Below, one piece after another: positions 6,932 through 12,028 of a stretch of DNA of 12,028 bases. A program made the translations under genes and the position numbers. Within the stretch, counting starts at the first letter, position 1. Each line of letters starts with the position of its first letter. The notes beneath the pieces are model-generated. The model was given only the letters and a program-made list of their open reading frames with translations, was not told where the DNA came from and ran no database searches. The stretch comes from UBA6770 sp965661115 (GTDB taxonomy: Bacteria > Bacteroidota > Bacteroidia > Flavobacteriales_G > Salibacteraceae). The DNA is taken from the NCBI GenBank assembly GCA_965661115.1, contig CBFICO010000071.1, positions 1 through 12,028 on the forward strand. Direction: 5' to 3'.

Positions 6932-7279
6932 TTAAACGTGCATAAAGTCTTTCTTTTCTAAAAGGAATTCTTCTGTTTCTCTATGGTCTGGGTCATCTAC
7001 ACAACAATCCACAGGACAAACAGCCGCACATTGGGGCTCATCGTGGAAACCCTTACATTCTGTACATTTATCGGTAACTATGTAGAAAAAGTCCATAGAA
7101 ACCGGCTCTTGTTCATCATCAGACTCATAAGTATTGTTCATAGGGGTTGTAACATTGCCCGATAAACCTGTACCGTCAGACATTCTCCATTCAACTCCAC
7201 CTTCGTAAATTGCATTGTTAGGACACTCTGGCTCGCAAGCTCCACAATTAATGCATTCGTCTGTAATCATTATTGCCAT
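6932..7279 (-). CDS. 2[4Fe-4S] ferredoxin
   Basis: A 115-residue soluble electron carrier. The first cluster motif is C9-x2-C12-x2-C15-x3-C19-P. The second is C72-x2-C75-x8-C84-x3-C88-P, with the longer eight-residue spacing found in Alvin-type and YfhL-type ferredoxins. Between them lies an insertion of about 45 residues (24-67) that is acidic and rich in Asn, Thr and Gly, and C92-C93 follow the second cluster. The C-terminal tail is acidic. The start MAIMITDECINCGACEPECP is standard for the family in Bacteroidota. It is transcribed divergently from the acyl-CoA reductase gene, a pairing common in this phylum, so it may supply electrons in a linked pathway (inference). It appears to be transcribed alone, between its own -7 box and a strong hairpin. 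Confidence 0.93.
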   Translation of the reverse strand: MAIMITDECINCGACEPECPNNAIYEGGVEWRMSDGTGLSGNVTTPMNNTYESDDEQEPVSMDFFYIVTDKCTECKGFHDEPQCAAVCPVDCCVDDPDHRETEEFLLEKKDFMHV

Positions 7280-7307
7280 GGCGTATCTATTCTAGATTTT
7301 GTTCGTG

Positions 7308-7315
7308 TAATTTTG
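7308..7315 (+). promoter_or_regulatory. Possible -7 box for the acyl-CoA reductase gene
   Basis: TAATTTTG matches TAnnTTTG and lies 48 bases before the ATG at 7364. No well-spaced -33 TTG was found. It faces the opposite-strand box at 7319-7326. Confidence 0.4.
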
Positions 7316-7318
7316 CTG

Positions 7319-7326
7319 CAAAGATA
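7319..7326 (-). promoter_or_regulatory. Probable -7 box for the ferredoxin gene
   Basis: The minus strand reads TATCTTTG followed by CAGC, a full match to TAnnTTTG, 39 bases before the ferredoxin ATG. A TTG lies 24 bases upstream, slightly longer than the usual spacing. Confidence 0.5.
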
Positions 7327-7363
7327 TTCAGCACACTTCATTATTTATAACAATTTCTCTTAA

Positions 7364-8362
7364 ATGAATTTACAAGAACGCATTTCAGTTTGTGTAGAAC
7401 TTGGAAAAAAACTGTCTTCAGAAATATTAAATAATCAGCGGCTTTTAGTTAAATCTACAGGCGCAAATGGTTGGTTTACGGAGGATGAAGTGGAGAGAGC
7501 CCTAATAAACTGGTCAGATGCATTATCTGCCGATAAAATTGAAAAATGGCTAAGTGATTATCCAGAACTAACATCGTATAAGGCTAAAAATAGAGTAGGG
7601 ATAATAATGGCTGGAAATATTCCACTAGTTGGTCTGCACGATTTGATTAGTGTTTTTCTTTCGGGTAATTTAGCTGTGGTTAAAATGTCATCAGACGATG
7701 AGGTGTTGATGTCAGAGGTAATCATGCAATTATTACAGCTTGATGAAAGAGTGGGGGATTACATTGAAGTTGCCCAGCGTATGAAGAACTTTGATGCGGT
7801 AATTGCAACAGGAAGTAACAATACATCGAGGTATTTTGATGCTTATTTTGGTAAGTATCCGCACATAATCAGAAGAAACAGAACTTCTGTTGCAATTTTA
7901 ACTGGCAGTGAATCGAGTGAAGAATTAAAAGAATTGGGTAAGGACATTTTTCAATATTTCGGTTTAGGCTGTAGAAATGTAACTAAGCTGTTTGTACCTA
8001 AAGGCTATAGTTTTAACCTGTTTTTTGAGTCGATTGTAGATTTTGGTTATGTGTTAGACAACATTAAATACACGCACAACTACGATTATCACAAAACACT
8101 TTTTTTACTAAACAGCGAAGAATTGTTGGATAATGAATTTTTACTTTTAAAAGAAGATACCAAACTAAAATCTCCAATTGGTGTCTTACATTATGAATAT
8201 TACGAAGGAGGAATAGAGCAGATTGTGAGTGACTTAGAGCAAAATGCTAACGTTCAGTGTGTGGTAGATAATTCAAAATTGAAGTTTGGAAAAACACAAA
8301 AACCTGCACTTGAAGACTACGCTGACAAAGTGGATACATTAAGCTTTCTTCTGAATTTGTAA
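7364..8362 (+). CDS. Acyl-CoA reductase (LuxC-like)
   Basis: The 332-residue protein resembles the LuxC family, aldehyde-dehydrogenase-like enzymes that reduce fatty acyl-CoA to aldehyde with NADPH. Visible features: RVGIIMAGNIPLVGLHDL (77-94), which matches the conserved nucleotide-side segment, AVVKMSS (104-110), ATGSNNTSRYFDAYFG (148-163) and the probable nucleophile Cys203 in FGLGCRNVTKLFVPKGY. It is shorter than Vibrio LuxC (about 480 residues), as is usual for the Bacteroidota members, and no luciferase genes are near, so its job is not bioluminescence; lipid or aldehyde metabolism is more likely (inference). No signal peptide. The start is the first ATG after a 5' region containing a -7-like box, with no Shine-Dalgarno. 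The neighbour across the divergent gap is a ferredoxin. Confidence 0.85.
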   Translation: MNLQERISVCVELGKKLSSEILNNQRLLVKSTGANGWFTEDEVERALINWSDALSADKIEKWLSDYPELTSYKAKNRVGIIMAGNIPLVGLHDLISVFLSGNLAVVKMSSDDEVLMSEVIMQLLQLDERVGDYIEVAQRMKNFDAVIATGSNNTSRYFDAYFGKYPHIIRRNRTSVAILTGSESSEELKELGKDIFQYFGLGCRNVTKLFVPKGYSFNLFFESIVDFGYVLDNIKYTHNYDYHKTLFLLNSEELLDNEFLLLKEDTKLKSPIGVLHYEYYEGGIEQIVSDLEQNANVQCVVDNSKLKFGKTQKPALEDYADKVDTLSFLLNL

Positions 8363-8368
8363 TTAATA

Positions 8369-8399
8369 TTTGATTATTCTAATTATTGCCTTTATTTTG
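8369..8399 (+). promoter_or_regulatory. Promoter of the secreted protein / PorP-like pair
   Basis: TTTG (8369-8372), a 19-base spacer, then TTATTTTG (8392-8399). This fits the Bacteroidota arrangement TTTG-N19-TAnnTTTG with one mismatch (second base T for A). The start codon follows 21 bases later. Confidence 0.6.
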
Positions 8400-8420
8400 G
8401 CGCAGCATTAAGATAAGCTT

Positions 8421-10733
8421 ATGAAATTAAATCTTAAAGGTAAAGCGTTGTTCACATTAGTGCTTGCAATGTCTTGCTTTTCGATCTTCGTTAATGCCCA
8501 GCAAGTACTACTTTCAGACGACTTTAACACTGGTCCTGGAAACTGGACCTTGAATTCCACAGATCAAGTAAACGGAGTGTTTACTGTTGGTGGGGGGGGC
8601 GAGAATCTTTGGATTGTAAATAACGATTACGCTGGGAATACAGGAGTTTCCATTCCAAATACAAATCGTCAACCAGCGGGAATAACAGGTTCCCCTAATT
8701 CTGGATACCTGCATATTATTTCAAGAAATTATTTGACCGCCAATATTCTTAATGCTAATTATCAGTACAACACACCTGGTCCGCATCAAATTTATATGGC
8801 AAGAATGACCAACGATGTTAACACAACTGGTCTTACTGATGTTAAGTTTAATTTTTGGTGGTTAAATTATGCAGAAGCAAATTTGTCTTTAGGATTACCT
8901 GCAAAATCTGGTGGAGTAGTTTATAGCACAGATGGTGGTTCAACTTGGGTGCCTACTGGTTTTGCAATGGCAAACGATTCTATTTGGGACGATACAACTT
9001 TAAGCTTACCTACTTTTAATAACCAGGCTACTTTAAGATTCGGTTTCATCTTCGTTAATCCAGATACGGGTTGGTCTCCTGCTTTTGCAGTTGACGATGT
9101 TACGATTACTGGTGTTCCTTCTGGAACTCCTGTTGCAGATTTTACGGGAGACAAAACATTAGTATGTAAAGGAGATTGTGTTCAATTTACCGATCTTTCT
9201 ACAGGTGTACCAACTAAATGGAAGTGGAGTTTTGGAACTGGTTTGCCAGCAGATACATCGGATCAACAGAACCCTCAATTCTGTTTTAATAATGTGGGTA
9301 ATTTTTCCATTTCGCTTACGGCATCCAACTCGGTGGGTTCAGGAGCAACAAACACCAAAACAGGTTATATTCAAGTAGTTGATTGTAATACGCCACCCGA
9401 TGCAAATTTTGGAATGAATGGCTCTACTGCTCCAACTATTACAATTTGTGCAGGAGATTCAATTGCATTTGCGGATAGTAGCATTGGAGTAGTTACCAGC
9501 AGATATTGGTCATTCCCTGGAGCTCAGGACGACTCAGGTAGATGCAGATTAGTTAACGATACCAACGAATTGGTTCGAGTGTTTTATCCATGCGCTGGTG
9601 CTAGAGGTAAGGATACAAGCTACACTGTTACTTTAAACGTTTCAGGAACTGGTGGAGCTGATTTTATTACCAAAAAAATAATAGTGAAAGGCTGTGTTCC
9701 GGCGAAAGCAAAAATTAAAGGCGAGTCGCAACGCAAGATATGTGTTGAAGACTGCATCACATTCCAGTACGATTATTCCGTAAAAGATGAATTCTTTATT
9801 GAGACAGATAGTATGGACTTTAAATGGTACGTGAAAGGAATTCGTACTGATTTATGGGACGAACACTATTATTCTAACTATACTGCATTTACAGATACCA
9901 GTATAATAAACGATACAAACTACTCTGATACAACTTTCACCCATGACACACTAAGAGTATGTTATGTTGATTTGCAAGAAAATTGGGACGTAACCTTGGT
10001 GGTTGAAAATATCTACGGAAAAGATTCGGTTGTTTACAAAGAAATGGTTTCTGTAATGAAATACCCTACCGTTGATGTTATTTACGATGATTCTACTATA
10101 GTTAGAGGACATAGAGGATTATTGAGTGCTAAGAAGGATGCCGGTTTTGCAGAGCGAAATTACTGTAGAGATTTACGGGCTGTAGAAAAGCTAAGAGGAG
10201 ACACTAATTTCTGCTTCAATTATTTCTGGGTTTACGAGGGTGAAGACGGTAAATTAACCAACGATGATATTGAGCAATGGCAAGAGCGTACAACTTTTGC
10301 TGAGCCTACAAAAGACCAGTGGTACTTCGTAGTTAAAGAAAACTATAACGGTTGTAGAGTTAGAGATTCACTCCAAATTATTCTAAGAAAGGATGGTGAT
10401 GGAATTCAGTATTCAGTTGGTGTTCCGGATATATTCTCACCTGGAAGCGGGCGTTATCAAAACAAGAACTTCTATGTATTTGGAAATGGAATTACAAAGA
10501 TTGATGTTAAGATTTACAACCGATTTGGTCAGGTTGTATATCAGACAGAAGATGTAGATGAAATTGTAATTGAAGACCCGTCTAATCAAGGTGCAAAAAC
10601 CGGTTGGAGAGGAACGTATAACAATGAAATTGGTAGAGATTTAACTCCTGGAGTTTACACCTACTTTATAAAAGTGTATCACGAGAACGGTGATTACAAA
10701 GAATTGCAAGGAAACGTAACACTGGTGCGATAA
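8421..10733 (+). CDS. Large secreted PKD-repeat protein with type B T9SS sorting domain
   Basis: A 770-residue exported protein, probably on the cell surface or released. A signal peptide (about 1-26, ending VNAQ) is followed by a beta-rich N-terminal domain (about 28-231: DDFNTGPGNW ... FAVDDVTITG) like the jelly-roll/choice-of-anchor domains of adhesins. Three PKD-like repeats start near 237, 327 and 428, each opening with a similar block (VCKGDCVQFTDLS, ICAGDSIAFADSS, ICVEDCITFQYDY); the WKWSFG segment is the classic PKD strand. A region of about 485-660 has no clear domain and includes an Asp/Thr/Asn-rich stretch. Residues about 666-770 (PDIFSPG ... IYNRFGQVVY ... GWRGTYNN ... LTPGVYTYFIKV) form the gliding-motility-associated type B sorting domain. 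Fifteen Cys in all, mostly in the repeats, suggest disulfides. A G8 run codes residues 57-60. Adhesion is likely but inferred. Confidence 0.88.
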   Translation: MKLNLKGKALFTLVLAMSCFSIFVNAQQVLLSDDFNTGPGNWTLNSTDQVNGVFTVGGGGENLWIVNNDYAGNTGVSIPNTNRQPAGITGSPNSGYLHIISRNYLTANILNANYQYNTPGPHQIYMARMTNDVNTTGLTDVKFNFWWLNYAEANLSLGLPAKSGGVVYSTDGGSTWVPTGFAMANDSIWDDTTLSLPTFNNQATLRFGFIFVNPDTGWSPAFAVDDVTITGVPSGTPVADFTGDKTLVCKGDCVQFTDLSTGVPTKWKWSFGTGLPADTSDQQNPQFCFNNVGNFSISLTASNSVGSGATNTKTGYIQVVDCNTPPDANFGMNGSTAPTITICAGDSIAFADSSIGVVTSRYWSFPGAQDDSGRCRLVNDTNELVRVFYPCAGARGKDTSYTVTLNVSGTGGADFITKKIIVKGCVPAKAKIKGESQRKICVEDCITFQYDYSVKDEFFIETDSMDFKWYVKGIRTDLWDEHYYSNYTAFTDTSIINDTNYSDTTFTHDTLRVCYVDLQENWDVTLVVENIYGKDSVVYKEMVSVMKYPTVDVIYDDSTIVRGHRGLLSAKKDAGFAERNYCRDLRAVEKLRGDTNFCFNYFWVYEGEDGKLTNDDIEQWQERTTFAEPTKDQWYFVVKENYNGCRVRDSLQIILRKDGDGIQYSVGVPDIFSPGSGRYQNKNFYVFGNGITKIDVKIYNRFGQVVYQTEDVDEIVIEDPSNQGAKTGWRGTYNNEIGRDLTPGVYTYFIKVYHENGDYKELQGNVTLVR
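8592..8599 (+). repeat. G8 homopolymer inside the secreted protein gene
   Basis: Eight consecutive G residues in an AT-rich coding region, about 170 bases after the start codon, encoding part of a Gly4 run (residues 57-60). A change of one base would shift the frame. Confidence 0.9.
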
Positions 10734-10743
10734 TCATTAACAG

Positions 10744-11790
10744 ATGAAGAAATTATTACTTTCAATTTCAATGTTTTCTGCTGTATTGTTATCGGCACAA
10801 GAAGACGTTCACTTTTCTCAGTTTTTTAATGCAACTCCTATCTTCAATCCAGCAACATCAGGAGTTTTCCACGGTACCGTTCGTTTAAACTCTCACTATC
10901 GCCAACAATGGGGTTCAATTATCTCTCAGCCATATACCACTATGGCAGCATCGGTAGATTTACCGGTACTTACCGATATTACAGAGCACGATATGCTTGC
11001 GGTTGGTGTGTACGGAATAAAGGATGATGCGGGTATCAGTCAAACGGTAACCACAAATGCAGGATTGAACATTAGTTTCGGTAAATCGTTTGACCCTTCT
11101 GAGACCAATTTTTTCAGTTTAGCTGCCAAAGTTAATTACGGGCAGAAAGCACTAAATTTTGACGGAAATTGGGGTGGACAATGGAATTGGCAATTGGCTA
11201 ATCCAGATTTTGATCAAACCATTCCAGGTGAATACGCAGGTGATGTAAGTGAATCATACTTAGCCATGGGAGCTGGATTTAATTGGTTTTACACAAACCA
11301 CGAAAATGTTAGAGCTAACTTGGGTGTTGCTATGAATAACATCAACGGCCCAGAGGTGAACTATTTGAACAATAGCTATAGTTTGGCTCGTTCATTATAC
11401 TTCCATGGAGATGTAGAAGTACATAGCCACGCAGAGAATTTTGCAGTAATTCCAAGAACTATAATATTCACACAGGGCAGACAGCGCTATTTTGTGTTAG
11501 GTACTGCTTTCGATTTTGTTTTTCAAGAGGCTGGTAAACACACTGGGATCACCAAAGAGGTTACCATGGAGTTCGGAACCTACTTCAGATGGAAAGATGC
11601 TTTTATCTTCCAAACTCAATTTAACTGGGCAGGACTTGGTTTAGGAATTAGCTACGATATCAATATTTCTCAATTACGTGCAGCTACTAGCGCACAAGGA
11701 GCTTTAGAAGCTTTCTTGAATTATAAATTGGGTTATAAAAGAGGACTTAAAGACGGTCACTCAAACGACAGATTCGATAGTATCCACTAA
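10744..11790 (+). CDS. PorP/SprF family type IX secretion system membrane protein
   Basis: A 348-residue outer-membrane barrel protein. The signal peptide (about 1-18, ending LLSAQ) is followed by the family signature EDVHFSQFFNATPIFNPATSGVF, then NSHYRQQWGSI and a run of beta strands to the end. In Flavobacterium johnsoniae, SprF and related proteins are needed for secretion of their cognate type B sorting-domain substrate, and the genes usually sit directly after that substrate. Here it starts 10 bases after the stop of the 770-residue type B protein, on the same strand with no terminator between, so it is very probably that protein's dedicated partner. The C-terminus (RGLKDGHSNDRFDSIH) is polar, as is common after the last strand. 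It is likely one of several paralogues in the genome rather than the core PorP. Confidence 0.92.
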   Translation: MKKLLLSISMFSAVLLSAQEDVHFSQFFNATPIFNPATSGVFHGTVRLNSHYRQQWGSIISQPYTTMAASVDLPVLTDITEHDMLAVGVYGIKDDAGISQTVTTNAGLNISFGKSFDPSETNFFSLAAKVNYGQKALNFDGNWGGQWNWQLANPDFDQTIPGEYAGDVSESYLAMGAGFNWFYTNHENVRANLGVAMNNINGPEVNYLNNSYSLARSLYFHGDVEVHSHAENFAVIPRTIIFTQGRQRYFVLGTAFDFVFQEAGKHTGITKEVTMEFGTYFRWKDAFIFQTQFNWAGLGLGISYDINISQLRAATSAQGALEAFLNYKLGYKRGLKDGHSNDRFDSIH

Positions 11791-11805
11791 AGGGTTTTTT
11801 CTGGT

Positions 11806-12028
11806 TTACTTAAATTCAAATGCGCCAATATCGGGCTGATTGTCCCGAGCATTATTGTTGAGATCTGTTTTATCGATTAATAGATTTACAATTTCAGAAG
11901 AGCCTGCATTTACCGCAACGGATTGCTCAAAAAGGCTAAAATCCTCTTCGTTTTGATTTTTATAAACCGGTAAAAAGCTTTGCTCTCCAACGGTAACGTT
12001 ATTCGGATTTACAATACACGACTTGTAG
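11806..12028 (-). CDS. C-terminus of an exported parallel beta-helix / choice-of-anchor protein, 5' part outside window
   Basis: Translating the reverse strand from the window edge gives 73 residues in one open frame ending at TAA (11806-11808). The last residues, DLNNNARDNQPDIGAFEFK, match the D-x(2-4)-R...PDIGAFE ending typical of right-handed parallel beta-helix proteins with a choice-of-anchor Q-type domain in Bacteroidota and other bacteria. Such proteins are usually large and secreted. No T9SS sorting domain follows the motif here, unless the frame is broken. It is convergent with the PorP-like gene, with only 15 bases between stops and no clear terminator. The call rests on a short stretch. 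Confidence 0.6.
   Translation of the reverse strand, partial: YKSCIVNPNNVTVGEQSFLPVYKNQNEEDFSLFEQSVAVNAGSSEIVNLLIDKTDLNNNARDNQPDIGAFEFK

Noticed and set aside
7364..8362. Bioluminescence (lux) gene
   Set aside because: The protein is LuxC-like, but no luciferase or other lux genes are nearby and short LuxC-like reductases are common in Bacteroidota.
11780..11806. Possible terminator between the convergent PorP-like and beta-helix genes
   Set aside because: There is a T6 run (11795-11800), but only a 4-bp stem precedes it, too weak to call.

Overview
The window looks like chromosomal DNA from a member of the Bacteroidota, most likely a Flavobacteriia-type marine or freshwater lineage (inference). 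It is AT-rich. It carries a type IX secretion (T9SS) substrate with a gliding-motility-type C-terminal domain next to a PorP/SprF-like protein. Upstream regions lack Shine-Dalgarno motifs but often show the Bacteroidota -7 element TAnnTTTG. The serC-serA-DUF1015 and ferredoxin/acyl-CoA reductase neighbourhoods are also typical of this phylum. I saw no tRNA, rRNA, CRISPR array, transposase or prophage gene.

Left part, all on the minus strand (1-7279). Reading in the direction of transcription: a two-cluster ferredoxin (7279-6932) ending in a strong hairpin; two overlapping genes for exported proteins of unknown function (6838-5109), the second with a DUF4476 domain; serC (4867-3797) and serA (3684-2734), the first two steps that branch off glycolysis to serine, closed by a terminator at 2683-2710; then a tightly packed unit of a DUF1015 protein (2614-1367), a Nudix hydrolase (1367-912) and a BamA/TamA-like outer-membrane barrel (911 to beyond position 1). 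The DUF1015 start overlaps the Nudix start signal by one base (TAATG), and the barrel protein begins at a TTG directly after the Nudix stop codon.

Right part, plus strand (7364-11790). An acyl-CoA reductase (LuxC-like) is transcribed divergently from the ferredoxin across an 84-base gap with two facing -7 boxes. Next comes a 770-residue secreted multidomain protein (signal peptide, lectin/jelly-roll-like N-terminus, PKD-like repeats, type B T9SS sorting domain), followed 10 bases later by its probable PorP/SprF-like partner. At the right edge, on the minus strand, is the C-terminus of another exported protein ending in the DIGAFE motif of parallel beta-helix / choice-of-anchor proteins.

Points most worth a second look: the DUF1015 protein with a DGHHR motif beside the serine genes; a pair of nested-palindrome repeats in opposite orientation flanking serC; a barrel protein that seems to lack POTRA domains and starts at TTG; and a G8 tract near the start of the secreted adhesin-like gene. 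No gap between genes exceeds 300 bases; the longest (4868-5108) holds one repeat copy and a possible serC promoter.
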